Below, in pieces: positions 1 through 11,069 of a DNA stretch of 64,000 bases. The notes under the pieces are model-generated. The model had not been told where the DNA came from, ran no database searches, and was given only the letters and a program-made list of their open reading frames with translations. Every line of letters starts with the position of its first letter. The stretch's first letter is position 1. The position numbers were made by a program, and so were the translations under genes. The DNA is taken from positions 21,451,352 through 21,515,351 of the forward strand of contig OY743171.1 of NCBI GenBank assembly GCA_963555705.1, written 5' to 3'. The DNA comes from Ligustrum vulgare (Eukaryota; Streptophyta; Magnoliopsida; Lamiales; Oleaceae).

Positions 1-270
1 GCGTTTATAGGACAAATCGAATTCTTCTACGAACAAGCACCTGATTCTATGAGAAGTTTGTGTGCCGCCCTATCTTTAACAACAAATGCTGTGGGAAGCT
101 ACGTGAGTTCTTTTCTATTGACTATTGTTACAGATATGAGTACAAGGAATGGGAAGCCTGGATGGATAGCAGACAATTTGAACCATGGGCATCTCCATTA
201 CTTCTTCTTGCTACTGGCTGTCCTGAGTTTTCTCAACTTGGGAGCTTTCATTGGGGTGGCAAAGAGATAA
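1..270 (+). CDS. NPF (NRT1/PTR) family transporter, 3' end only
   Basis: The frame is open from base 1 and stops with TAA at 268-270, giving the last 89 residues. The stretch EFFYEQAPDSMRSL followed by a hydrophobic segment and then HYFFLLLAVLSFLNLGAF is typical of the C-terminal transmembrane helices of plant NRT1/PTR (NPF) proton-coupled nitrate or peptide transporters, most like the NPF8/NPF5 groups. These are 12-helix membrane proteins of about 550-600 residues, so roughly the last sixth is present. The rest of the gene lies left of the window. The substrate cannot be told from this part. The internal ATG at 49 is not the real start. Confidence 0.9.
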   Translation, partial: AFIGQIEFFYEQAPDSMRSLCAALSLTTNAVGSYVSSFLLTIVTDMSTRNGKPGWIADNLNHGHLHYFFLLLAVLSFLNLGAFIGVAKR

Positions 271-1812
271 ACATACAAAAAGGCTGTGGGAACTCTTCGT
301 TGACGACCATATCAAGTGAAAAACATGCAAATACCTGTTTGTTCTGTACATATTTTATTCATGGATAATATTTTCAACTTTGCTACATTAACAAAACTTT
401 TGACAAAAAGCTTTACAAAAGCTCTCACATAAAGGATGGGGTCGATAATCATTGCTCTTGACACCACACACCGCATTTAAGAGCTTTTGTCAAGTTCTTT
501 ATCAAGAACTTTGTTAAAATAGAATAATTATGATATTTTTTTCCTTAGATCCTATTCAAGTTATGTCTAGTGCAGCGTTCAAACCACGTTGATATGTTGT
601 CATTTCCTTTTCAGTGTTAAGTATATGTCCTGGTTGATGTTCTTTAACCAAGTGTTCGGTGAATTAAATAAACTGATTTATAAATTATATAATTTTTTAA
701 ATCACTTTTTAATTACACATATTTTCTTTCTTCAATTCTCAATTGTTACTTTTACCTTAAAATCATAAATAAATCAATTTTTAAACCAAATATTGTTACC
801 AAACAAAGGCTAATCAAAACTCCTTTTTTCTCACTCATTTTCAATTTCACATTAAAAAAAAAAAAAATTGCACATAATCCTAAAATTTTTCATTACGCCC
901 TTGTTTGGCCCCCATTTTTTTGGTAAAAATTTGGTTTTGAATAGTTTTTTTGGAAGAATGTAGAGTTAAAAATTGTTTGAAAAGTCAAAAATGGTGGGCT
1001 TGACTAAGATAGATGGTTAAGATTGAGTATTGAATAAATTTAATTTGTAAAAAATAAGGGCCAAACAGGGACTACATTTCATACACATTCTCCAAAATTC
1101 ACTATTCAAATAAATTTCTCCCCGGTCTAATAGTCATAAATTTAGATTGGGTAGTTCAAGATAATATCATAGCACAGAAACATCGTAAATTCAAATATAA
1201 TAGCCATTAATTTGTGAAAATTGCACGTTAGTCCAGAATCAGTCACCATTTTTCGCTGATCCGTTCACTGGGCTGGCAATTACATACGTGCAAGTATTGT
1301 AGAGACAACACTACAAAAGTTGTCATAAACCATGTGTAGCCCTCTCTCAAACAATAATTTCAAAATAAAACAATAAAATGGTAAATGGTATTGGAAAACG
1401 TCACAAGAACTACAACATTTCAACTTCTTTTTTCTTCCAGTCTAGCATGCTGAGGACACCAATAATTTTAGGTACATTTCACCTGTGATTGAGACCTAAT
1501 CGCCAAGCGTCGAACCTCACTGAAAAACTTTTATGATATGACAGAAAACTACTCAAATGTACTGTAAAACAAATCGCAAACAAAGGATGATGCAAAAAAT
1601 TCACAATCTGGATTAGGCCTGAAGCATTATACAAAAGAAAGAAACTTGAAACTATTATTACTGTTAACTCTACAGGGTTAAATATGATCAAGGCACTAGA
1701 TTTGAAAATATGTCACGAGTATAGCTAATAATCTTGCATTTGCAGAGATGAAATTTCTACCTTTATTACTTCAATTCAACAGCAGAACATTCCCACTGAT
1801 TGAATTTGAGTT
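271..1812. other. Intergenic region between the NPF and OCTOPUS-like genes
   Basis: No coding region is supported here. The first few hundred bases should include the 3' UTR of the transporter gene. The right part, next to 1812, should include the 3' UTR of the convergent minus-strand gene. A dispersed AT-rich repeat lies at 649-808, and a second AT-rich block of similar style lies at about 895-1075, ending in GGGCCAAACAGGG. Confidence 0.7.
649..808. repeat. Dispersed short AT-rich repeat (MITE-like), copy 1
   Basis: A ~160-bp block starts near GTTCGGTGA and ends near TTGTTACCAAACAAAGG. Inside are the ordered phrases TTTATAAA, AAATCACTTTTTAA, ACACATATTTTC and CATAAATAAATCAATTT. The same phrases recur in the same order at 3896, 22856, 23083, 32223, 33735, 49736 and 63857, and in reverse orientation at 6058 and 12455. 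The ends are weakly inverted (TTCGGT versus ACCAAAC), which fits a non-autonomous DNA element. No clear target duplication was found. Confidence 0.6.
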
Positions 1813-3462
1813 CTACAGCTTGAGTTTTACGCCCTTTATGCTACTCAAACTCCTCAATGGTGTCTTATAGAATGGCACTATGCCCTTGTCAACATCCATT
1901 GACGAATATTTTGCGTTTCTCTCCGGCATAAATTCTTCCCTGCCCTTGTAAGCACGTATACCACAGTTATCAACACTCCTCCTACCATTACTTGATCCCA
2001 GGATATCCCAAGAATTCCTCGAACCAACAACACTACTTCTTCGTGCAAGCTTCGGACCCGACACTTCTTTTACTTCTCCTCTGGCCTCCTCCCCTTGTTT
2101 GGGGTCGTCAATTGAGCTGTCAATTACATTTCTTGTGAAACGTTCACGCTTATCTTCACAGTTCTTGTGCTTGAAACCAATGACATTGCGTAATTTTTGC
2201 CATCTAACAATCTTCTTAGGTACATTCATCATGTTACCAATATTTTCAATAGCAGCAGTTCTTTTAGAAATGGATCCAACCTTCTCCAAGTCATCATCTC
2301 TAATGGAATTCATATGCCAATCTTTCAATTCCATCTCAGTGATTACCAACTTAAAGTTCGCAGGAGATACTCCTCGATCCTCTGAACCCATTGTTTTCTT
2401 TCCAAGACTCCTGACAGAGCTCGACCGATCAAAACTACTACGCATCATGGAAGAAGAATCTGAATTAGCGTTCCCTGATCCACCAGAGCTAGTCTTGTCC
2501 TCCATTATAGAATGCATTGGCCCGTCAACCGACAACCTTCGATTTTCAAATCTGTTGGCACTACCCAAGATCTCATTCTCAACAACAGAAAACATCGGTG
2601 CAAGCCTCGGAATAGTCCTTGCAATCATGTATCCATCCCAGGAAGCCCGAGGCTCATCGAATGAAATCCTACCTGCATCAACCGAAAACCTTGGCTCGGT
2701 GTCACAAGATCTTCTCCCCCCAATCTCGGATTGAGTTTCCCTCGACTTTACCCTGTTCAAAACTACGTCATTACAGCAATGGCTACCCGCAGTTTCACGG
2801 TTACTACTATTATTAGCCTTCTTCATCTTATTCCTTTGTCTCCATTTCTGCAATTTCTTGGTGAAAACAGACGCCGCACCCAATAAATTTCCGGCAATGC
2901 CTTTCAAATCCTTATGTTTATTATTCTTATTCTGAAATTCGAGATCTATGTATTCCTTCATTGTCTTGAATTCTCCTTCCTCAACCTCCTCATTATCGTT
3001 AATAGCGTTCACGTCTACTGCTACCAACGCATTACTCGAAGCCCTAATTTCTTCACTTGACTCAATCACCCTGACTCTCGAAAGCCCCAAATTCTTCGAT
3101 TCAACTTTGGAGCATCCACCGAATCCATTATTTTCATCATCATCATCATCGAACAGATGAGCCAGGGAGCTCCGATCCGACTTGACATCGCATGACTTGC
3201 GCCGCTGCTCGGTGAAGCTGCTACAAGAAGTTTCACATTTTGAAGTGGAGACCGACCTGCATCGACGGAGCTCCGGCGAGAAGGAGGCAGCATTGTCGGT
3301 GGCAGATGAATCAAGACCGGAGAGTCGTTCACAAAGACAAGAAGCGCATATGCCGGTGAACGGTTCATCAGGGTGGCGGTAACACGGGGAGAGGCGACAG
3401 GTACGGATCCGGGTTCGAGTTCGCGTGCGGGCTTGGCTTTGGGATTTTGGTTTGAGAGTCAT
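1813..3462 (-). CDS. OCTOPUS-like protein (DUF740/UPF0503 family)
   Basis: An uninterrupted single-exon ORF of 549 codons ends in TAG. The N-terminal signature is CYRHPDEPFTGICASCLCE with regularly spaced Cys residues near residues 27-45, diagnostic of the plant DUF740 family. That family includes OCTOPUS (OPS) and OPS-like proteins. OPS is a polar, plasma-membrane-associated regulator of protophloem differentiation in Arabidopsis. The body is polar and Ser/Arg/Glu-rich, with an acidic DDDDE stretch, the family's repeated basic/Ser blocks (for example RNSWDILGSSNGRR near the C-terminus) and no transmembrane segment. This ATG is the first in frame, and a TATA-like box lies about 40 bp upstream. 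The ORFs on the opposite strand are shadows. Orthology to OPS versus an OPL paralogue is not resolved. Confidence 0.9.
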   Translation of the reverse strand: MTLKPKSQSQARTRTRTRIRTCRLSPCYRHPDEPFTGICASCLCERLSGLDSSATDNAASFSPELRRCRSVSTSKCETSCSSFTEQRRKSCDVKSDRSSLAHLFDDDDDENNGFGGCSKVESKNLGLSRVRVIESSEEIRASSNALVAVDVNAINDNEEVEEGEFKTMKEYIDLEFQNKNNKHKDLKGIAGNLLGAASVFTKKLQKWRQRNKMKKANNSSNRETAGSHCCNDVVLNRVKSRETQSEIGGRRSCDTEPRFSVDAGRISFDEPRASWDGYMIARTIPRLAPMFSVVENEILGSANRFENRRLSVDGPMHSIMEDKTSSGGSGNANSDSSSMMRSSFDRSSSVRSLGKKTMGSEDRGVSPANFKLVITEMELKDWHMNSIRDDDLEKVGSISKRTAAIENIGNMMNVPKKIVRWQKLRNVIGFKHKNCEDKRERFTRNVIDSSIDDPKQGEEARGEVKEVSGPKLARRSSVVGSRNSWDILGSSNGRRSVDNCGIRAYKGREEFMPERNAKYSSMDVDKGIVPFYKTPLRSLSSIKGVKLKL

Positions 3463-3497
3463 TTAGAGCTGCGGACAGGAAGTATGCTCAGTGTTTG

Positions 3498-3508
3498 CAT
3501 TTATAGTG
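3498..3508 (-). promoter_or_regulatory. TATA-like box of the OCTOPUS-like gene
   Basis: On the minus strand the sequence reads CACTATAAATGC, about 36-46 bp before the ATG at 3462. This would place transcription start only some 10-20 bp before the ATG, a short leader, so the element is only a candidate. A TG/TA microsatellite begins about 50 bp further upstream. Confidence 0.45.
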
Positions 3509-3558
3509 CGTGTGTGGGGCGTGGGAGAGAGGGCGCATTTTTTACATCTTGTTTGGTA

Positions 3559-3612
3559 TGTGTATGTGTGTGTTTGTGTGTATATATATATGTGTGTGTG
3601 TATGTGTGTTTA
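3559..3612. repeat. TG/TA microsatellite
   Basis: Alternating GT-rich and TA runs form an imperfect dinucleotide repeat just upstream of the OCTOPUS-like promoter. Confidence 0.8.
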
Positions 3613-3895
3613 TTTATAATAAAAGAACGTTATATTTGTTAGATAAGATATATTATTGATACGTGACTTTTGAGTAAAATTAATCAATGATCACTCAACT
3701 ACTTGCTTAAAGATTACTATTTACTATTTAGCCACCCAACTTTAAGAAATATATCAATAGTCATACAATTTTAACTAAGTTTCTAATTAACAACCTAATT
3801 TCAAAAGATATCTCAATAATTACTCAACTTACAATGTAATTTTACTAATCGCCCAACTTCAAGTGGTTGAAGTAATATTCAATAAATTAACCACC

Positions 3896-4062
3896 GTTCT
3901 TTAATACAACTATTACAATATGTAATAACATAATTTTTCAAACTACTTTTTAATAACACATTTTCTATCCCTCTACTTTTTAGTCACATGTTTTATCTCA
4001 AAAACATAAATAGTCAATTTATAATTGCTACAATATTATCAAATAAATACTTAATAACCTCT
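3896..4062. repeat. Dispersed AT-rich repeat, copy 2
   Basis: Same ordered phrases as the 649-808 copy (TTTTTCAAACTACTTTTTAA, ACACATTTTC, AAAACATAAATAG). It lies inside the inverted-repeat element, so it is probably a nested insertion. Confidence 0.55.
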
Positions 4063-4396
4063 ACTAAATAAACAAATTTATCTATTATGACTCATGCAAA
4101 GGGGATAAATTAATAATTATCATAAATTGATAATATAATATTTTTTTGAAAAGAATTTCGTTGAATTAATGCTACATCAATGAATGTTATTTAAAAAATA
4201 ATTAAATACATATCTAGAACATTATCTTTATAATATATAAATGTTGGGTAGTTTCTAAAAAAAATTTCAGCCCATTTTCCTTTTCTATAAATAGTAACTT
4301 CCTATAAAATTAAACAATGTGAATACAAAGTGGATTAGTGTAAATGTAAAATGGATGTACGTCTAATGTGAATGCAAAATTTGAATAAATGTGAAC

Positions 4397-4398
<2 letters not shown>

Positions 4399-4456
<58 letters not shown>
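4399..4456. repeat. (TA)n microsatellite
   Basis: About 29 uninterrupted AT dinucleotides. Confidence 0.95.
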
Positions 4457-4460
<4 letters not shown>

Positions 4461-4699
4461 TAAATACTAAATAATGGTTGATATTTTTTTTAATCAATTT
4501 TATTTTTATTATTAATTAATACAAATATTGAATGAGTTCAATTAATATTTTTAGTTATCAGTATTAAAATTAAAATTTAATTATTATTATTATTATTTTT
4601 ATTTTTATTTATTTATTGTTCTTAACATTATAAATTTTATGTGTGGCCATCAATAAAAAAATTGTGTTTTAATTATTAATGATCAAATCATTTGTTATC

Positions 4700-5648
4700 T
4701 TTAATATTGATAATCATATTTTCTGAAATCACATCAAAGACTAAATATAAAAGTCTTATTTTGTACATTTTAATTTTTCCACATATCACACTATTTCAAA
4801 ATTGTTTTATTTAAGTAATGATATTTATAATTTCTTAACTAAATTTAATTTGGTCATAAATAATTAATTTCAATTCGAATTGACACTCATATTACTCATT
4901 TTGTTTGTTTATTTATTTATTTGTTCATTTTGTTCATTTATTTATGTTTAATACTATAGGTTTAAATAATAAAAATATGCAAAATATATATTACTGACTT
5001 TAACAATTAGTTTAACTAATTTTTATCAAAATAAAAATAAAGGTATGTTAGCAAACTCATAATATTTCAAAATCGGGTGTGGTTAAATACATGCATTTAT
5101 TTAAAACGTAAAAAATAGTTTTTTTCGGTAACATAACACTTTGAATGCTTGATGGATGAAAAGTCACGTTGTATTGAAAATTATTGAATAAGTTTTGAAT
5201 ATTTTGATAGTTCGTATCTATAATTTTTTAATTTTTTAAAATTCTGTCATTGTGGTAGTTTCATGTTGTAGACCGATTTATACGAAATTTAACTATTTGA
5301 TTTGATCTTTTTCTTTTTCTTTTCCTTTTCGTTTTAATAAAATTCTGAGCGTATATTACAGATATATCTATTTTTTTTTTTTTACTTATTACAAATTCTA
5401 TTTAAATGTAGTTTTTCTTTTCCATTTTAAGTTAAATCAATTCAAATTACAATATTTAAAGAAATTTCTGGAACGATAAACATACAAATCGTAAGAAAAA
5501 AATTAAGGTATGTGTAATATACTTTTTTTTTAATTAATTGTTTTCATTCGTTTTTCATTTTTAATTCAATATTCATTTCATATTTTAACATATAAATTTA
5601 ATATATGTGAATAATAGATGATCGTGCATCGCACGGGTATAACACTAG
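4700..5648 (+). mobile_element. Non-autonomous Helitron, family A, 3' portion
   Basis: The 3' end has the expected structure: a short GC-rich hairpin (CGTGCATCGCACG, with GGGTATAACA after it) about 10 bp before a terminal CTAG at 5645-5648, followed by T. Helitrons end in CTRR and insert before T. The sequence from about 4720 on is co-linear with 28855-31079, which carries the same kind of end (AGTGCATCGCACAGG, then CTAG). That match shows a repeat family. The 5' end is not resolved and may lie near the TA microsatellite. No coding sequence is visible. Confidence 0.7.
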
Positions 5649-5990
5649 TATTGATAATGTTTTTTTAGTTCATAAATATTCATTAGTTTAGCATTAGGTT
5701 GTTCAATGTCATATATTTGATCTATGTTCATTAATTAATTATTTATTAGAGATTATAATTAATTTATCAAGTATTACTTTAGAAAGTTATATTGTATCAT
5801 TTGAATTGAATGATCAAGTAGATATTATACTGTAAGTTGGATGATCATTTAAATACCATTTGAAGCTGAATTGCTAACTAGAAATCTTGCTGAAATTGGG
5901 TGGCCATTGAGAATTCTTTTGAAGTTGGATGGTTAAATAGCAACATTGAGAAAGTTGGATGACCATTAATTAATGTTACTATGCGATTCG

Positions 5991-7463
5991 ATGTAATGTG
6001 TATTGTTTAAAGGGAAAAATAAATAACTTTATAACTACAACTATCACTTTTTAAACCTACAAACTTAGCCTTTGTTTGTTAAATTTTTTTTGCTTAAAAA
6101 CATGTTTTTTTATGTTTTTTAGGTAAAATGTGTTGTTGATAAATTGAGAGAGAAAATGTGTATGATTAAAAATGATTTGGAAAATTGTGTAAAAAAAACA
6201 TGTTTAAAAACATATTTGCCAAACGAAGGCTTAAGTTTTTTTTTTTAAATCAGGTGTTAATTAATAATTAATAAATATAATTATAATATATTATAATATA
6301 ATATAATATATAAAGGTAGCTGAGTTTTGGCGAGAAACTCAGCTTTATTGTATTCACACTGCTACTTCCGATCAATGATAGAATAAGGCTTAATTATAGA
6401 AAAATTTTATGTGGAATTTTTTTTTACTTATATATATTTGGTTATTTGTGTTTAAATCTCTCTTTTCATAAAATTATTCTGATATTTTAATCTTTTGAAT
6501 CTTACAAATAAGTATTTGTGTTCATTCATACAGATTTGATGTAAATTTTTTAGTTCAAAATTATATCGAAATTGTTTACACATCTAATACTAAATAAACC
6601 TTATCGTATAAAATTTTCTATAAATAATCTTTTTTTTTTTAGTTATTTAGTACATCTAAAAATTCAAGCTCATTTATATTGTGTTTTATTAAATTAATGA
6701 GTATTTTTATAGAAAGTTACATTTAATACATAAATAATTTTTTATAATGATTGTGATATTTTATTGGTCTTAATCTTATGGATAAATAATTTTGTTCAGT
6801 CATACAAATTCAATGTCGAATTTTTATTTACATTTATATCGAATATTTAATCAAGTTGTATTAAAATTTGTTATAAATAATCGTACTTTTAAGTTCTTTG
6901 TTACATATACATAATAACCTTCTTTTTTATATTAGATTATTTATCAAAATAAGTTTATTTACAATTACATTTAATTATTATTTAATTTTTTATTTCAGAA
7001 AGTCTTATATCACATTTTTTAACATTAACGGTTAACAAATTTATTTATATTATTTTGAAATGATATAGTTATTAATGATTTTTTGTCCTAACTGTTAAGT
7101 CTAAATTTTAAAAAATAAATAACTATGTCATGATATTAATTATTATATTTTAATTCAAATTTCTACAACAATAAGTAAATTGTCTCTCAATTTACTTAAC
7201 TGAGAATTGAGATGGTCAATGTTATATTATAATTTTCATCAAAAAACAATTACGTTATATAAATATTGAGAACCTATAATACCATGCATTTGATGCATCT
7301 TTGTCAATCTCACAATTTTAGTTTTTTATTTTTTTCCCTTTTTATGATTATCGAATTCGTTTCTTATACGTGTTGTTTTTCATTGTCAATGGTCAAAACA
7401 GTGACTCTTACCTTTTATACACATGGTCTATATTATTAACTTTTTCATCTATTATTTGATTGT
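5991..7463. other. AT-rich intergenic DNA
   Basis: No gene is visible. A reverse-orientation copy of the dispersed repeat lies at about 6058-6238 (TTGTTTGTTAAA ... ATTTGCCAAACGAAGGC). A small perfect hairpin lies at 6318-6344. The remainder is low-complexity AT. Confidence 0.6.
6318..6344. repeat. Perfect short hairpin
   Basis: AGCTGAGTTT and AAACTCAGCT are exact inverted 10-mers around a 7-base loop, preceded by a TATA-rich run ending ATATAAAGGT. It could be part of a Helitron-like 5' region or chance. No transcription unit is evident. Confidence 0.5.
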
Positions 7464-7588
7464 TCAAAGTACATGGACATTGGAGATCCTAAATTTAAGT
7501 GTTCATTTTGCAAGGGAAATTTTTGGTTCGAGGAGGGAGTGGATAAAGCATTATAAAATATGTCGTAAACGAAGTTCTCAATTTGTTG

Positions 7589-8249
7589 TAGGGGTGAACA
7601 CGATTTGATTTGAGTGATTTGTAATAATATTTCAAACCAAATCATTTAAAACGGTTTGGAATTTTTCAAAATCAAATCAAACAATTTCATTTTCTAAACA
7701 AAACCAAAGCAAACCATTTTTTGCGATTTGATGCGGCTTGAAACTGCAGATTGTCAATGAATGAATTAGTATATTCAAAAGCAAGCTCAAAGACACATAT
7801 TCATCTAAAATTTCAAGTTGAAACTAACTCAATAATAATATCCTGTTTCTAATTGAATGCTTTATTGTGAATCAATTCATGTTGATAAACAACTAATTAT
7901 ATAAAAGCAAACATTTAAATTTTTCTTAAATAAACTGTAATTAGTTCTTAAATGTCTTGGATGATGATTATGAAACGTAGGAGCAAGAATTTTTTCTAAA
8001 TGGTCGTGAATTTGAACAAATTAATCTTTGACTCCTTAATTTTGATTTGTTGACGAAAAAAGTGTGTTGCATTTTTTTTTAAATTGAACGTTTGCTTTTA
8101 TTTTTATTTTTTAACATTTGGCCGGTTGGCTCTTTGAAACCGCGATTTTGACAATTGAAACCTAAACCAAACCGTTTAAGGGGTTTGAAAATTTTCCAAA
8201 CCGAACCAAACCATTTGTTTCGGTTTCACAATTTTTTTGTTCACCTCTA
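7589..8249. mobile_element. hAT-type non-autonomous element inserted in the Helitron
   Basis: The termini are TAGGGGTGAAC at the left and GTTCACCTCTA at the right, 10 of 11 complementary. They are flanked by 8-bp near-identical duplications ATTTGTTG (7581-7588) and CTTTGTTG (8250-8257). Subterminal zones are rich in GGTTTGG/CCAAACC-type motifs on both strands. The 8-bp duplication, the TIR sequence and the 661-bp size without a transposase fit a hAT MITE. Removing the insert brings the flanking Helitron coding pieces together. Confidence 0.85.
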
Positions 8250-8581
8250 CTTTGTTGTAAGCAAGGGAAAGTAAAGATTTCTCTTATGGAAGATCCTCCT
8301 TTTATTTTGAAAGATTTGTTATATGGCAAGGACGACAGGATTAAGAATTCGTTGAGTACATTCGGGCATATAATATGATGTTTTCATTCACTTCTATGGG
8401 GAAATAGATAATGGTAGAGGGCCTCCCATCTTCAAATTACACTGTCAAAATTGCCATAAGATTGGAAGTCTGTTGCCTGATGACGGTTCAACTCCACAAT
8501 TTGCTCAACTTTACATTGTTGACAATTCGAATGAGGTTGAAAGCAGACAAAGGGTCTGGGATACGTATTATGTATTTATTG

Positions 8582-8586
<5 letters not shown>

Positions 8587-8646
<60 letters not shown>
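8587..8646. repeat. (TA)n microsatellite
   Basis: About 30 TA units interrupt the Helitron coding remnant. ORFs reading Tyr-Ile repeats through it are artefacts. Confidence 0.95.
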
Positions 8647-8649
<3 letters not shown>

Positions 8650-9689
8650 CTACAGGTAATTTTGTTGTAATAATCTAAAATTTAATTTATGTCTTTTAAT
8701 ATCCCATAGTAGGAGTGAATCATGCGATTCAATGTTGCATGATTATATAATTTCTAATTTGAAGAATATGCTAGACAAATATAACAAATTGGTAAGAAAG
8801 TTTAGGTCGGTTAGAAAAAAGATGATTGAGGAAAACACTTCAAATGTAAGACTTATACTTTTTGTTCGATGGGCAACCGATGATAGGCAATATGATTTGC
8901 ATGTTGTCGATGAAATTACCGGATTGATTGTCAGTGAATTTTGATACACAACCTGGACATAGGGAAGTAGATCCTCTTTATTTGTCTTTGCAGTATCCAT
9001 TGCTCTTTTTGAGAAATATTGATTATACACATAGATTGTGCAATAGAACAAGGTTGATTATTACAAAACTTGGCGACCATGTTTTAGATGGTCGAATTCT
9101 TTCTGGAAACAATGCAGGGCACATGTTCTTTATTCCAAGGACGTTGTTGAGCCTTTCTGATTCTTGGATACCTATTAGATTTCAAAGAAGACAATTTTCA
9201 TTGATGGTATCTTATGCTATGAATATCAATAAGAGTCAGAGACAATCACTCTTGTATGTGGGACTTCTTCTAAAACGGCTGGTGTTTACACGTGGACAAC
9301 TTCATGTTGCGATTTCTAGGATGACAAATCGTTCCGGATTAAAGATGTTGATTTGTGATAAGAATGGAAGACCAACAAAATCAACAAACAATATTGTGTA
9401 CAAAGAAATATCCCAAAATTTGTAGCCTTATGAAACCAAAAAATTGATGATCTTATCTCTTATTTATGAAATTTATTTATTTTATCTAAGGGATGCAATT
9501 AATTTTAAATTGAATTATCTTTATCTAGACGTTTCTTCCCGTGCATAGCACAGGTGATTCACTAGTATAATATAAACAAAACTATTACTTATAAATTAAA
9601 TTAAATAATATAATATTAAAAAAAACTTAAATAATACTTACAACAAGTCCTTTCCAGTTGTCCCACCCACCCCTCCATCCGAAACCCCT

Positions 9690-11060
9690 CTACCCCCATC
9701 CCACCAGGTCACAGTTAGTCACACTAAGTCACGTTTCGGTAATAATTACAAATTTGGTCCAAATTTCACCTCACCCCACCCTCGCCCCCACCCCTATTCT
9801 ACCCACCAAGTCACAGTTGGTCACAAAAAAACGATCAAAATTACAAATTTAGTCAAAAACTCAACAACCGGCCTCACCCCACCCCTACAACCCACCCACC
9901 ACACCATACAAAGTCACAATTACAAATTTAGTAATAAATTTCGCCGTGCCCCCAACCCAGTCACCCTACCCCATCCACCCACCCCCATCTAGTCACAGTT
10001 GGTCACACAAATTCAAAATTTGATCGCATATACAAATTTAATTGCAGATCAACCCTCTATCCACTCCCACCCCCACCCGCCCTACCACGCAAAGTCTCTG
10101 TTGGTCAACAAAGTCACAATTACAAATTTATCGCAAATTTCACCCCGACACCACCCCGCTACACCAGCCCCCACACACAAAGTCAAAGTTAATCACAAAA
10201 AGTTACACTCCAGTCACAATTACAAATTTAATCTCAAAACTCACCCCGACCCCACCTCACCCTGCAAAGTCACATTTGGTTATACAAAGTCGCTATTCGA
10301 TCATAATTACAAATTCAATGGTAAAATTAACCCCACCCCACCTTCAAATTCAACTCTCCACCCATCCAACCCACCAACACCCACCCATCCTATCGCGCAA
10401 AGTCGCAGTTGGTCACACAAAGTTACAGTTCGTCACAATTACAAATTTATCGTAAATTCCACCCAGCTCCCACCCAACCCAACCCACAAAGTTACAGTTG
10501 GTCACACGAACTCACATTTTCAGTCAGAATTACAAATTTCATCGCAAAACCCACCCCACCCCCCGGAAAAATCACAGTTGATCACATAAAGTCACAATTC
10601 GATCACAATTACAAATTTAGTGACAAAATTTACCCCACTCGTAAACTCATAGTTGGTCACGGTTGACGCAAATCAAACTATCACATTGCGTATTTGTCAC
10701 AAGTCTCAGCAAGTCACAATTAATCAATATTTTGATCACAATTACCTAATAAACTAGTCACATCCTGTGCTCGTCCCACAAAATTACAATTAGTCAATAT
10801 TTTGATCACAATTATCTAAAAATTGGTCACGTCTCATACTCGTCATAAGTCGCACAAAATCACAATTAGTCAATATTTTGATCAAAGATTATTTCGTGGT
10901 CACAATCAAAATATTTGATAGGTCACAGTTTATTCATTCGATCACATATTTTCAAATTAGTTGGTCACAAATTATTTATCAGTTGAAATTATGGAATTTT
11001 TAGGTCACAATTATTTAGTTGTTCACAAATAACTATATAATTGGTCACATATTGCTCAAA
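9690..11060. repeat. Higher-order tandem array built on GTCACA and AATTACAAATTT
   Basis: Roughly ten units of about 75-140 bp each contain (C)AATTACAAATTTA (for example near 9736, 9841, 9917, 10115, 10217, 10300, 10438, 10525 and 10605). These are preceded by GTCACAGTTGGTCACA-like words and separated by C-rich CCCCACCC spacers. From about 10700 the unit changes to GTCACAATTAGTCAATATTT, repeated about every 72 bp. No reading frame is conserved between units, so the long plus-strand ORFs here are by-products of repetition. It may be the non-coding part of a DNA transposon, but no transposase is adjacent. Confidence 0.75.
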
Positions 11061-11069
11061 CTATTTGGT

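Larger units (their letters stand above)
3664..5990. mobile_element. Element with degenerate long terminal inverted repeats (approximate ends)
   Basis: About 200 bp on the left (3670-3870) contains AATTAATCAATGATCACTCA, CCACCCAACTTTAAG and CTCAACTTACA. It matches, as reverse complement and in order, about 230 bp on the right (5760-5990), which reads TGGTCATCCAACTTT, GGCCACCCAATTTC and CATCCAACTTACAG on the other strand. This suggests an old foldback or MULE-like DNA element. A dispersed repeat, a TA microsatellite and a Helitron end lie between the arms. No transposase is visible and the termini are approximate. Confidence 0.5.
7464..9425 (+). pseudogene. Helitron RepHel (Rep/Pif1-like helicase) pseudogene
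   Basis: Pieces in several frames follow the usual order of plant Helitron proteins. DIGDPKFKCSFCKG and FWFEEGVDKAL (zinc-finger-like N-terminus) lie near 7478-7550. After the hAT insertion come PPFILKDLLYGKDDR, EYIRAYNMMFSFTSMG and GRGPPIFKLHCQNCHKIGS (8297-8480). NMLDKYNKLVRKFRSVR lies at 8768-8818. LQYPLLF then jumps directly, near 9010, to the helicase C-terminus (NRTRLIITKLGDHVLDG, FQRRQFSLMVSYAMNINKSQ, TRGQLHVAISR; to 9425). The HUH Rep nuclease domain and the helicase Walker motifs are missing, so an internal deletion has removed the catalytic core. Frameshifts, stops and a (TA)n run add to the decay. Confidence 0.85.
7464..9565 (+). mobile_element. Decayed Helitron with coding remnants
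   Basis: The element ends with hairpin CCGTGCATAGCACAGG (9539-9554) and terminal CTAG (9562-9565) followed by T, the canonical Helitron 3' structure. Upstream are collinear pieces of the RepHel protein. The 5' end was not located: the first recognisable coding base is near 7464. A hAT-type element (7589-8249) is inserted in the coding part. Confidence 0.75.

Noticed and set aside
2099..2734. 211-codon plus-strand ORF
   Set aside because: It is antisense within the OCTOPUS-like gene, and the conserved DUF740 signature is on the minus strand.
9999..10666. Overlapping long ORFs with repeated peptide words
   Set aside because: They read the tandem array in different frames; unit lengths are not multiples of three.
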